Source of the DNA: Mucilaginibacter achroorhodeus
GTDB lineage: Bacteria > Bacteroidota > Bacteroidia > Sphingobacteriales > Sphingobacteriaceae
Length of the DNA stretch: 64,000 nt
NCBI RefSeq assembly: GCF_007846095.1
Contig: NZ_VOEI01000004.1
Location: forward strand, 124,001-188,000
Reading direction: 5' to 3'
The notes under the pieces: model-generated
Told to the model about the DNA's origin: nothing
The model's input: the letters and a program-made list of their open reading frames with translations, nothing else
Database searches by the model: none
Translations under genes and position numbers: made by a program
Part shown: piece by piece, positions 9,138 to 17,564 of the stretch
Position numbering within the stretch: the first letter of the stretch is position 1
How the letters are laid out: every line of letters begins with the position of its first letter

Positions 9138-10432
9138 GACGCCTGCTGATCATAAGTCCTTATTTTCCACCCAGCAACGCTGCTGATATGCATAGGGTGA
9201 GAATGAGCCTGCCTTATTTTAAGGAGTATGGTTGGGAAGCTACAGTGGTTGCAGTAGCGCCACAATATTCAGAACAATCTAAAGATGATCTTCTGGAAAA
9301 ATCTCTTCCAATTGATGTCCCAGTTCACTATGTTAAGGCTTTTGACAAAAAAATAACTGCAAAACTTGGATTAGGCAGCATTGCGATTCGTTCGCTTTAT
9401 TATTATTATAAAAAGGTTAATGAGCTGTTAAGCAGAGAAAATTTTGATTTGATCTATTTTTCTACCACGCAGTTTCCGGTGTGTGTGTTGGGCGCGGTAT
9501 GGAAAAAGAAGTTTGCAGTACCATACGTTATTGACTTTCAAGATCCGTGGTTTTCCACTTATTATGATGACAAACCTAAAAGTGAACGGCCACGCAAGCA
9601 CTGGTTTTCACACAGGCTTAATAAGTATATTGAACCCATAGCAGTAAAAAATGCGGACGGATTGATAAGCGTATCTGCAAAGTATATTGCAGATTTAAAA
9701 GCACGATATCCGGAGGTAATAAACATCCCCACTGCTACAGTGATCTTTGGGGCAAGTGAAATCGACAGGCAAATAGCTTTTGAGAATCAGCATCGTTTTC
9801 CCCAACTTTTTGATAAACGTTTCAGAAATTTAGTTTACGTAGGCCGCGGAGGACATGATATGCACAAAGCAATTAATTTAGTTTTTGAAGCTGTAAAACA
9901 ACTTTTTGTCACTTATCCTTATTATGCTAAGATACTTAAGTTGCACTTTATAGGAACAAGTTATGCACCGAAAGGTGCCGGTACTCTCACAATTGCTCCA
10001 TTAGCTAAACAATATGGTTTGAGTGAAACGGTAGTGGAGATTACTGATCGTGTAGGTTATTACGAGGCTTTAGCGGCTTTAGATAATGCTGATGCGCTTT
10101 TTGTACCCGGCTCGGATGACCCAGCTTATGTAGCGTCCAAACTCTTACCTTTTTTATTCGCCAGGAAGCCTTTATTAGCAATTTTTAATTCTAATAGCCC
10201 GGCGATCGAATTACTTACTAAATTTCGAATAAAGGACACTTACATGTTTGATAAGGATAAAAACATTGAAGAGAACGTCAAGAATTTCTTAGTTAGCATG
10301 ATCGAAAATGCAAATACGGTTCCCGATTATCCGGAAGATGTCACTGAAGCCTACAGCGCAAAGGCTCTCACAAAAAAACAAACTATACTGTTTGATCAAG
10401 TGATTAACCACAAAGCTAACGCAACAAGTTGA
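9134..10432 (+). CDS. Glycosyltransferase-like protein (GT4 superfamily)
   Basis: 432 residues. RRLLIISPYFPPSNAADMHRVR is the standard opening of a GT4 subgroup, and the acceptor domain continues with YVIDFQDPWFS, a motif seen in that subgroup. The C-terminal half has LVYVGRGG and DALFVPGSDDPAYVASKLLPFL, where a charged motif replaces the common E-x7-E. Start TTG 9134 lies in a TTGA overlap with the stop of the previous gene. Role in polysaccharide assembly is inferred from fold and context. Confidence 0.75.
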   Translation: MRRLLIISPYFPPSNAADMHRVRMSLPYFKEYGWEATVVAVAPQYSEQSKDDLLEKSLPIDVPVHYVKAFDKKITAKLGLGSIAIRSLYYYYKKVNELLSRENFDLIYFSTTQFPVCVLGAVWKKKFAVPYVIDFQDPWFSTYYDDKPKSERPRKHWFSHRLNKYIEPIAVKNADGLISVSAKYIADLKARYPEVINIPTATVIFGASEIDRQIAFENQHRFPQLFDKRFRNLVYVGRGGHDMHKAINLVFEAVKQLFVTYPYYAKILKLHFIGTSYAPKGAGTLTIAPLAKQYGLSETVVEITDRVGYYEALAALDNADALFVPGSDDPAYVASKLLPFLFARKPLLAIFNSNSPAIELLTKFRIKDTYMFDKDKNIEENVKNFLVSMIENANTVPDYPEDVTEAYSAKALTKKQTILFDQVINHKANATS

Positions 10433-11598
10433 TAAGATTAGCTGTAATTACTACACACCCCATACAGTATTATGCGCCGGTTTTCAAGCTCTTAAATCAG
10501 AGGCAGCAAGTAGAGATCAAGGTGTTTTATACACTCGGTAAAATAGCCAACGAAATTGACCCAGGCTTTGGCCAAAAAGTTAATTGGGACACTCCCATAC
10601 TGGAAGGATATAGTTACGAATTTGTAACGAATACCTCTAAGAAACCCGGTTCTGATCATTTTAACGGAATAATAAATCCCGACTTGCTGACCAGCGTCGA
10701 AAACTTCAACCCGAGCGCCTTACTCATTTATGGTTGGTCTTACCACAGCCATCTTAAATGTCTTAGGCATTTTAAAGGAAAAGTGCCTGTTATATTTCGC
10801 GGGGATTCTACGCTACTTGATAAACAAGGCTTTTTAAAATCAATTTTGCGTCATGTCTTCCTAAAATGGGTGTATGGTCATGTTGATTATGCCTTATACA
10901 ATGGCACTAACAATAAAGCTTATTTTAAAAAGTACGGTATGAAAGATAAGCAATTGATTTTTGCTCCTCACGCGATAGACAACGAAAGGTTTGCTGAACA
11001 AAGATCTGCAGAAGTTGAAGCCTTACGATCTGGTCTAAATATCCAAGAGTCTGACATACTTCTATTATTTGCCGGTAAACTTGAGCCCAAAAAGAGCCCG
11101 ACGTTGCTCCTAAAGGCTTTTTCAACTCTCAATAATCCAAAAGTGCATTTGCTTTTTGTTGGTGACGGAGAGCTAAAGGAAACCATTGTTAAAGACTCAT
11201 CTTCCATGAAAAATGTTCATTTCATAGGGTTTACTAACCAGGCCGATATGCCGGTTATTTATCAAAGCTGTGACCTGTTTTGTCTGCCTTCCCAGGGGCC
11301 GGGTGAAACTTGGGGACTGGCTGTAAACGAAGCGATGGCGTGTAGCAAAGCAATACTTGTGTCTGACAAAGTGGGGTGTGCTGTAGATTTGGTAGAACCC
11401 GGTTACAATGGTTTACTTTTCAAAAGCGGGGATATCAACGATCTGTCTGAAAAGCTAAAAAATCTCACGTCTTCCAAACATCTCCTTAAAACCTACGGTT
11501 CCAATTCCTCAGAACATATACAAAACTGGAACTTTTTAGAGATAGCAAAAGCAATTGAAACGGTTTGCTTTGCTGTAGGTGATAACTCACCTTCCTAA
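10429..11598 (+). CDS. Glycosyltransferase family 4, last gene of the cluster
   Basis: 389 residues opening with IRLAVITTHPIQYYAPVF, typical of a GT4 subgroup. The donor domain carries LLFAGKLEPKKSPTLLLKAF and E-x7-E (ETWGLAVNE, then AMACSKAILVS). The start is TTG in a TTGA overlap. The 212 bases after it hold no gene and no strong terminator that I can see. This is the last glycosyltransferase; the next genes are two short secreted proteins with a different character. Confidence 0.85.
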   Translation: MIRLAVITTHPIQYYAPVFKLLNQRQQVEIKVFYTLGKIANEIDPGFGQKVNWDTPILEGYSYEFVTNTSKKPGSDHFNGIINPDLLTSVENFNPSALLIYGWSYHSHLKCLRHFKGKVPVIFRGDSTLLDKQGFLKSILRHVFLKWVYGHVDYALYNGTNNKAYFKKYGMKDKQLIFAPHAIDNERFAEQRSAEVEALRSGLNIQESDILLLFAGKLEPKKSPTLLLKAFSTLNNPKVHLLFVGDGELKETIVKDSSSMKNVHFIGFTNQADMPVIYQSCDLFCLPSQGPGETWGLAVNEAMACSKAILVSDKVGCAVDLVEPGYNGLLFKSGDINDLSEKLKNLTSSKHLLKTYGSNSSEHIQNWNFLEIAKAIETVCFAVGDNSPS

Positions 11599-11810
11599 CA
11601 CACTTTAGTTTGTTCTTCTTTCCTGTCATCCCTTTACAGGCAGCCTTTCCCGTTTTCTCTTATTATATTTCTTAATTAGCTACTTGATATGCAACTGTTA
11701 ACTGTATTCTCTAACTGTTGTTCCGCTTTCATGTAAAGAGATTTTGGCCATCCTTTGTAACTGAGGGTTAATATCCTCAAATGCATTGTTAGATAGTTAA
11801 TTTAGAGAAG

Positions 11811-12326
11811 ATGACACGCCTAAGGGTTATCAAAATAATCATTATCCTGTTATTTGCTTTGGTTTTACAACCATTCAAATCTAAGGCTCAATCAGGGCAG
11901 GGGTGTTATATAGCAAGTCTTAGTACTATATATATCAACAATATACCCTTAACTAATGTATTTTTACTTTCTGGCGCCGGCGCTACCAATTGTCCGGTTG
12001 GTTCAACGGCAGCAACTCCCGTTTATATTATCTCCGGAAATAGTAATACAGATTGCTTAGTTGTTGCTTCTGCGGGTGGGACTGTTTTGGGGAACGGCAA
12101 GTATCGAAATTACGTCACAGCCTTTTGCCCATTGGATGATTATATACCTTTATTATTTTCCATTATATGTTATACCGTAACCATAGCGGTAAAGAGAGAT
12201 TCAAAAACTTATCAAACATTCACCGCTCGCAAGCAATTTTTTCTTATTAAAACTAAACTAACGATGCCGATACAACCTATAAGTACAAAAGAAAATTCAT
12301 CCAACGGGACACTACATTTTGTGTAA
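11811..12326 (+). CDS. Short secreted Cys-containing protein with C-terminal PLD-helix-basic tail
   Basis: 171 residues as read. Residues 1-27 form a signal peptide ending in KAQ. The ectodomain has four cysteines (32, 61, 82, 106). The tail runs CPLDDY (106-111), a hydrophobic helix (112-126), then KRD (128-130): the three-part plan of an exosortase-type sorting signal. The last 37 or so residues lie antisense to the convergent gene at 12212-12673 and look like read-through rather than domain. That neighbour has the same plan and a similar start after the signal peptide (GCxxxS-IY-YI), so the two look like diverged paralogues. I do not recognise a named family. Possibly anchored to or processed at the cell surface with the polysaccharide made next door. 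Confidence 0.6.
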   Translation: MTRLRVIKIIIILLFALVLQPFKSKAQSGQGCYIASLSTIYINNIPLTNVFLLSGAGATNCPVGSTAATPVYIISGNSNTDCLVVASAGGTVLGNGKYRNYVTAFCPLDDYIPLLFSIICYTVTIAVKRDSKTYQTFTARKQFFLIKTKLTMPIQPISTKENSSNGTLHFV

Positions 12327-12673
12327 GAGTTTGAAGCAAACGTTACTATGCCCTCATAACCTCCGTAATTCACCATAGAACCATCAGAATTAGTTTGATT
12401 ATTCGTTGGTGGTACTCTATCAGCCACCCAGCAACCCACGTATGTCGGTGTATAATTGGACTGCTTGATTTGATCGCAAGGCGCGGCTCCCGGATTATAA
12501 TAAACTTGTAATTTGTAACCAGCTTTATAGTAAACACGAAAAACAGCTCCATAAAAAGTGGTTTGTCCTATATATTGGGTGTAAATTGTGCTCCCTAAGT
12601 TGCAGCCGGATGTTTGAGCTTGTATTTTAGTAAAAAATAGCAATGCAAAAATTAGACAAAAAATAGGTCTCAT
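12212..12673 (-). CDS. Short secreted Cys-containing protein with C-terminal PLD-helix-basic tail (paralogue, convergent)
   Basis: 153 residues. A signal peptide ends at about residue 20 (KIQAQ). The ectodomain has cysteines at 24, 66, 81 and 120, is rich in Tyr, Asn and Gly, and is followed by VPLDEF (122-127), a hydrophobic helix (128-143) and RKN. The order and the spacing of the last cysteine before the PLD motif match the convergent gene at 11811. Its last 115 bases overlap that gene on the other strand. Unlike its partner it ends shortly after the basic cluster, so it probably shows the true length of the family. Function unknown; surface-sorted protein is my inference. Confidence 0.6.
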   Translation of the reverse strand: MRPIFCLIFALLFFTKIQAQTSGCNLGSTIYTQYIGQTTFYGAVFRVYYKAGYKLQVYYNPGAAPCDQIKQSNYTPTYVGCWVADRVPPTNNQTNSDGSMVNYGGYEGIVTFASNSYTKCSVPLDEFSFVLIGCIGIVSLVLIRKNCLRAVNV

Positions 12674-12761
12674 CAGTATAACCAGTAGTTTAAATGCACA
12701 AACCTAAAAACAAAACAAATGCCCAAGGACAAATGGCATTGAGAAAGCAAGTCCTAAAAGT

Positions 12762-12780
12762 TGTAAATCGATGATTTACA
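12762..12780. promoter_or_regulatory. Palindrome TGTAAATC-N3-GATTTACA, possible operator
   Basis: Eight-base arms match perfectly around a three-base centre. It lies about 90 bases upstream of the gene starting at 12673 (minus strand), within a 305-base stretch (12674-12978) that otherwise has only a weaker AATGCC/GGCATT hairpin at 12719-12740 and no gene. The size and shape suit a dimeric regulator site. No regulator can be named. Confidence 0.35.
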
Positions 12781-12978
12781 GATGAAAATCAATATTTTTT
12801 TACTTGTAGAAGCAATGAAACTTGATAAGCAAGGGTAAAAAGCCATCAACGCAAGTTTTTCATGCAGAATAATTCCCCGGATTGGGGTGGTAATTGATGA
12901 AAAGTTACCACAGTTTCTGTGATTACTTTTCGTAAGTTGAGTAGGCTGGTTAACTCACTAAATAGAAATACTAATACC

Positions 12979-13158
12979 CTATTCACTTCTTTTGATCACA
13001 GCATTATCACCTTCTGCAGGTACTTCGCCTTTTTGACTGTCGTCGTCTGCCAGATTGTTGGCAATAGCGGTGCGGACATCATCCAAACCCTCAACGCCGT
13101 TAGTGGCGTTAAGTAATTGCTTTACCTGCTGCGTTGTCGCTTCAAATTGTATGGTCAT
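12979..13158 (-). CDS. Small hypothetical protein
   Basis: 59 residues from the ATG at 13156-13158 (MTIQFEATTQQVKQLL at the start). A longer frame reaching 13218 is open but its first 20 residues look like non-coding translation. The protein is acidic in the middle (GLDDVRTAIANNLADDD) and predicted soluble. I do not recognise a family. The opposite strand also has a 65-residue frame here, which looks less protein-like. Moderate doubt remains that this is a gene. Confidence 0.4.
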   Translation of the reverse strand: MTIQFEATTQQVKQLLNATNGVEGLDDVRTAIANNLADDDSQKGEVPAEGDNAVIKRSE

Positions 13159-13276
13159 ACTTAATCTAAAAGCAAACTCTGAGCCAGTATATGTTAAAAA
13201 AAATCTTTGGTAAAACAATCTTGCTCAATGTTGTTGCTTATTAATAAGCTCAAATAATTTAATACCAGCAGATGCC

Positions 13277-13510
13277 ATGGCAACAGAAATAAGCACCACT
13301 ATTAAAGCAGATAACGGAGAAATGCAAACCTGCGTACTTAAAGAAAAGATCAATAACCAAAACGGAAGATTGGTTTATCGTTTTAAGAACCAGCACACAG
13401 GCGTTGAATATTTGTTAGTTAAAGAAGGTGGCAATTGGCGGTCGTTAAATACGAACACAATACCTGAGCCTGTTTTTAACGAACTGTGCAGTTTTGCCAA
13501 TACGCTTTAA
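13277..13510 (+). CDS. Small hypothetical protein
   Basis: 77 residues starting MATEISTTIKADNGEM, soluble, with a beta-rich composition (RLVYRFKNQHTGVEYLLVKEGGNWRSL). No motif recognised. It sits two bases before the lipocalin gene and on the same strand, so the two are probably co-transcribed. The balanced composition and ATG start make it a likely real gene. Confidence 0.55.
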   Translation: MATEISTTIKADNGEMQTCVLKEKINNQNGRLVYRFKNQHTGVEYLLVKEGGNWRSLNTNTIPEPVFNELCSFANTL

Positions 13511-13512
13511 GG

Positions 13513-14049
13513 ATGAAAAATCAGCTATTACTGTTGGCAGGCATTGCAGGCGCTGCTGTTATTGTTGTTAAGCTCTCTTCATGTGTTACCATCCCTCGGG
13601 GCGCTCATGCGGTTAAGCCGTTTGATCAGGAGAAGTACTTAGGTAGATGGTATGAGATCGCTCGTATGGATTTTAAATTCGAGAAAAATCTCGATCACGT
13701 AACAGCCACTTACTCGAAAAATGATGACGGCAGTATTAAAGTAGATAACCGCGGGTATAATTTTAAGGATAAAAAGTGGAAGGAAAGTATAGGAAAGGCT
13801 AAACCAGTTGGCCCGGTGAATGAAGGAAGATTGAAGGTATCATTCTTTGGACCTTTCTATGCCGGTTACAATGTTATTGAGATCGATGAAAACTATCGCT
13901 ATGTTTTAATTGCCGGCAATAATCTTAAGTATCTGTGGCTGTTATCAAGAGACAAAAGTATGCCTAAGGATGTAATTATAAGGTATCTTAATAAAGCCAA
14001 AGAGCTGGGATACGACACTGAAAAACTGGTTTGGACTAAGCAAAATTAA
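13513..14049 (+). CDS. Lipocalin family lipoprotein (Blc-like)
   Basis: 178 residues. A lipoprotein signal peptide ends in a lipobox-like VKLSSC, followed by a lipocalin fold: the conserved motif FDQEKYLGRWYEIARMDFKFE (GxW at its core) near residue 40 and later YVLIAGNNLKYLWLLSR, which matches the Blc family. Blc proteins are outer-membrane lipoproteins that bind fatty acids or lysophospholipids under envelope stress. I start at 13513, preceded by AAGG, rather than the frame's upstream ATG at 13486, because the signal peptide begins here. It is convergent with the MscS gene 23 bases on. Confidence 0.85.
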   Translation: MKNQLLLLAGIAGAAVIVVKLSSCVTIPRGAHAVKPFDQEKYLGRWYEIARMDFKFEKNLDHVTATYSKNDDGSIKVDNRGYNFKDKKWKESIGKAKPVGPVNEGRLKVSFFGPFYAGYNVIEIDENYRYVLIAGNNLKYLWLLSRDKSMPKDVIIRYLNKAKELGYDTEKLVWTKQN

Positions 14050-14072
14050 ATTTACGTGCTTTGCGTTACTGA

Positions 14073-15917
14073 TTAATCCTTTGATTTCATTTTGCCATCC
14101 GGAATATTAATTTTTTGTCCATCGCGCAGAGCATAAAAATGAGGAGACATGATCTCGATGCCTGCTTCATGAAAAGTGTCCTGTATACATTCGTACAGTC
14201 TGGAATATATGCCTGCTTGTTTATTCGGATGTTTGGTATAAGCGTTTAATTGATAGCTTACAAAATAATCGTCAAGGCTTACCTGAAAAACAAAAGGTTC
14301 CGGTTCATTTTCAAGTAGATCTACCATCGAGGCTGCTTTTTTCAATAATTTATAAACTTCCCGCCAATCAACATCGTATCCAATCGTCACTATCGTGTGT
14401 AAGATCAAGCCTTTGTCTTTCGCTTCACTGCTGTAATTAACGGTATGGCTGTTCATTACAGTGGAATTAGGCACAGATATTATCTCGTTTTTTATGGTAC
14501 GTAAGCGCGTTACCAATAACGATTTTTCTATGATATCTCCGCTAACCTCACCAATTTTTACGCGGTCACCAATTTTAAAAGCTCTCATATAAGTAAGCAC
14601 TAATCCTGCTACGACATTACCTAATGCACCGGCCGAACCAAAAGTAAACAGCACACCTACAAAAACTGATACACCCTTAAAAATGGGCGAGTCTGAGCCG
14701 GGCATGTAAGGAAATATCACAATCAACATAAAGGCGAGTATCAATATCCTGATGATCTGATAGGTAGGGTTTGCCCAATCTGAATAGAACCCCGGGATCT
14801 TTAATGCACCGCGTTCTACTTCAACCTTCAAAAAATGGAAAAAACGTATAACGTACCGAAATACTACAACGAGAATAATTATGGTGATCAGGTTAGGGAG
14901 GTATGCCCAAACTGCATGCGTGATTTTCTTTAACGGATCTGTTGCGTAGCTGATAAGTGTTTCAGAAAAATTATGTGTCCACGGAAAAATCCTGAAAATC
15001 ACAGGCAGTGCAACGTAAATGGTGATCAGTATCAGTATCCATTTTAAAGCAGTAAGTATATTGATCAAAACAGCAACTTCCCGTTTACTGTCAAAAAGCT
15101 CATATCTCTTAATATGTATCCCTTTGATAACCGATCCTTCGAGGCTTTTTACTTTATTTTCTAACCGATCGAACAATTTGCTTAACAGAACAACAATAAC
15201 CAGCCAGGAGGCTATCACCAACATTGAAAGTGCGATCTCCTTTGTCAACGTTTCCCAACTTGTTTCGTTACGATAATCAATTACCGCTTTATTTATGACG
15301 GCCTTGTATTTATTTGCAAGCTGTACCGGTGTAGTATTGAACCATAAGGCATCTTCTTCTGTAACAGATGTTACTATAATATCCTGATATACAAGGTCAA
15401 AGGTGGTTTGTGATTTATTAAGTTGAAGGGAGTCTGGTTTAAAACCAAAATCTTCATACAGCCTGATAATACGTTCAGAAATAGCTTTTGCGCGTTCCGC
15501 AGGAGTAAAGCTTCCTTGTTTACTATAAACTATAAAGAGTGTATCCAGGAATGGCTTAACAGGGAAACCTTTTACAAAGGTTTTTAGGGAGTCTATTTGT
15601 TTTTTTTGTTTAGCCTTTCTAAGCGAATCTGCCGTACGGATCTCGGTAAGCTGTTTAAGTAATTCAGATTTTTTGAGGTTATCTGTTGATTTAAGAGAAT
15701 TTAGTTCTGATTGAAGCTGAATTTTTCGCAGCGAATCTTCTTCGTGGGCAGCCTTTAATTGCTGAAGTTCAGTTGATTGCTTTTCTAATGCAACATTCCT
15801 TAACGAATCTTTGCGGCTCCGGATGGTATCTGTTTTTTGATCCTGACTAAAACTTAAAGCAGAGTAGAAAACTAAAAACGAAAGTGACAGGAAATATCTG
15901 GTAAAAGCTGCAACCAT
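14073..15917 (-). CDS. Mechanosensitive ion channel, MscS family, with N-terminal periplasmic extension
   Basis: 614 residues. A signal peptide (ending SALSFSQ) is followed by a long charged region (about 30-115) with recurring DSLRK words, probably a periplasmic coiled coil. Several membrane segments follow between about 225 and 420, then the MscS core: GSAGALGNVVAGLVLTYM is the pore-lining helix, followed by FKIGDRVKIGEVSGDI of the beta domain and a cytoplasmic C-terminal domain. It should open under membrane tension to release solutes on osmotic downshift. The protein is longer than E. coli MscS (286 residues), as is usual for the YbdG/MscM-like branch. Monocistronic as far as can be seen. 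Confidence 0.85.
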   Translation of the reverse strand: MVAAFTRYFLSLSFLVFYSALSFSQDQKTDTIRSRKDSLRNVALEKQSTELQQLKAAHEEDSLRKIQLQSELNSLKSTDNLKKSELLKQLTEIRTADSLRKAKQKKQIDSLKTFVKGFPVKPFLDTLFIVYSKQGSFTPAERAKAISERIIRLYEDFGFKPDSLQLNKSQTTFDLVYQDIIVTSVTEEDALWFNTTPVQLANKYKAVINKAVIDYRNETSWETLTKEIALSMLVIASWLVIVVLLSKLFDRLENKVKSLEGSVIKGIHIKRYELFDSKREVAVLINILTALKWILILITIYVALPVIFRIFPWTHNFSETLISYATDPLKKITHAVWAYLPNLITIIILVVVFRYVIRFFHFLKVEVERGALKIPGFYSDWANPTYQIIRILILAFMLIVIFPYMPGSDSPIFKGVSVFVGVLFTFGSAGALGNVVAGLVLTYMRAFKIGDRVKIGEVSGDIIEKSLLVTRLRTIKNEIISVPNSTVMNSHTVNYSSEAKDKGLILHTIVTIGYDVDWREVYKLLKKAASMVDLLENEPEPFVFQVSLDDYFVSYQLNAYTKHPNKQAGIYSRLYECIQDTFHEAGIEIMSPHFYALRDGQKINIPDGKMKSKD

Positions 15918-15998
15918 ATTATCAAAACGCTTAACCCCAAAATTGTTTGGATAAGCACGCTTAGCGCCGCTGCCAAGTTTCTAAACTTAAACTTTTAA

Positions 15999-17564
15999 TT
16001 ACGCTGATAGCGCAGTTGGTTCAACGGTGTTTCTTTTTTGCATCACCTTTGTTACCATGGTTTTAAGTTTATTTTTATAATCCTGCTTTAGCCAGTCGGT
16101 ATAGTTTTTAGTAACCTTGCCCAGGCACTTTGCATATTGTTTAATTCGCCAGTCAATCTCTTTCTCCAAATCATCCGTTAAAGCCAGTGCTTCGCTTACC
16201 GAGTTGCTATTTTCCATACACATAATGGCATGCTGCCTTACAGATTCTCTGATTACGGTGCTGCCTTTTTGATTGTCATCAATTGCCTGTTGATAAGCTT
16301 GCTGTATATCAAAGCTCAACTGCAAAGTGTTTGGAAATTTAGCTCTCAAGTCGGGAGATATACCGTGTGCCTCGCCGGCGGTCTGGGTATGTAAGCTTTC
16401 CGCAAAGGCTTCGGGGCGCTCAAATATCAGTTGCCAATCGAGTGGTGCCTGCCACTCGCCAAATCGGTCTGTATTGTTGCCCATATCAATAATGGAAAAT
16501 GTCTTTTTATTAGGTAATCGCCTCGCTCCGCGACCGATCATCTGGTGGTAAAGGGTGATAGAGGTTGTAGCGCGATTTAGGATTACCGTTTGTACGGTTG
16601 GCTCGTCAAAACCGGTTGTAAGGATAGAAACCGATGTAAGTATAGCATTTTTGGTTTTCTTGAACCATTGCAATATCTCAGCCCGTTCCGTAAAGGATGT
16701 GTGGTTATCTAGGTGCTTTATTGCATACCCGGCATCTTCAAAATACTTGCAAACGTTACGCGAAGTAAATATACCGTTATTAAAAATGAGTGTTTTCTTG
16801 TTTTTGCTATGCGATTCGTAGGCGTGCAACAACAGTTCCAGCATAGCAGGAGAGGAGTAGAGCGCATCTGAAGTGCTTATGGTGAAATCGCCGTTAATAC
16901 CTGTTGCCAACGAATTAAGCTCGACATCGTAACGCCAATTGCTTGGTTTGGCTAAAAAGCCGCCGGATATTAAGTCGTTGATGGTCTCACCAACAATCAA
17001 TTCCTGGTACGTTTTATACATGGGCATATCAGCATTTGAACTGAAAGGCGTAGCCGTTACCCCAATTACCATTGCATTGGTGAATTTGCCTAAAAGCTTT
17101 TGAAAGGAATTATGGTGGGCTTCATCAATTATAACCAATCCTACAGTTGCCGGGTTAACTATGCCATCCTTAATGCGGTTCCTCAAGGTCTCCACCATTG
17201 CTACGTAACATGTTGCTGCGGTAACTTTAGGCAAGCGTTTCACCGTGCTGTTGATCGTCTTATTGTTAACGCCTAATTTTTTTAAAACGTTTGATGTCTG
17301 GTTACAAAGCTCAATGCGGTGAGTGAGCACCACTACGTTTTGTTGATAATCAGCTATAAATCGTTTTGCTATCTCTGCGAAAACTCTTGTCTTTCCGCCA
17401 CCTGTGGGTAACTGGTATAACAAGCGCACTTGTTTATCTCTATGCTGGATGCGGTCAAACAGCTTATCTAAGTCGCGTTGCTGGTAAGGGTACAAGTCAG
17501 CTGCTTTGTTATTACTATTAACTTCAACTGTATTCTGGTCGTCGTTCATCAACATATCGGTCAT
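15999..17564 (-). CDS. DEAD/DEAH-box helicase, SF2 (SSL2/type III restriction-like)
   Basis: 521 residues. Walker A is PTGGGKT, motif II is DEAH (VIIDEAHH), motif III is TATP, and the C-terminal helicase domain has ILTTGFDEPTV and motif VI QMIGRGAR. This is a two-domain ATP-dependent SF2 enzyme of the kind found alone or with partner genes in many bacteria. A C-terminal region of about 130 residues has no recognised domain. It overlaps the upstream DUF3891 gene by four bases (ATGA), so the two proteins are made together and may act together. No nuclease domain is visible, so I do not call it a restriction enzyme. Confidence 0.8.
   Translation of the reverse strand: MTDMLMNDDQNTVEVNSNNKAADLYPYQQRDLDKLFDRIQHRDKQVRLLYQLPTGGGKTRVFAEIAKRFIADYQQNVVVLTHRIELCNQTSNVLKKLGVNNKTINSTVKRLPKVTAATCYVAMVETLRNRIKDGIVNPATVGLVIIDEAHHNSFQKLLGKFTNAMVIGVTATPFSSNADMPMYKTYQELIVGETINDLISGGFLAKPSNWRYDVELNSLATGINGDFTISTSDALYSSPAMLELLLHAYESHSKNKKTLIFNNGIFTSRNVCKYFEDAGYAIKHLDNHTSFTERAEILQWFKKTKNAILTSVSILTTGFDEPTVQTVILNRATTSITLYHQMIGRGARRLPNKKTFSIIDMGNNTDRFGEWQAPLDWQLIFERPEAFAESLHTQTAGEAHGISPDLRAKFPNTLQLSFDIQQAYQQAIDDNQKGSTVIRESVRQHAIMCMENSNSVSEALALTDDLEKEIDWRIKQYAKCLGKVTKNYTDWLKQDYKNKLKTMVTKVMQKRNTVEPTALSA

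Noticed and set aside
12919..13116. 65-residue plus-strand ORF opposite the small minus-strand gene
   Set aside because: Composition is less protein-like and no start context or motif supports it; the minus-strand frame is preferred.
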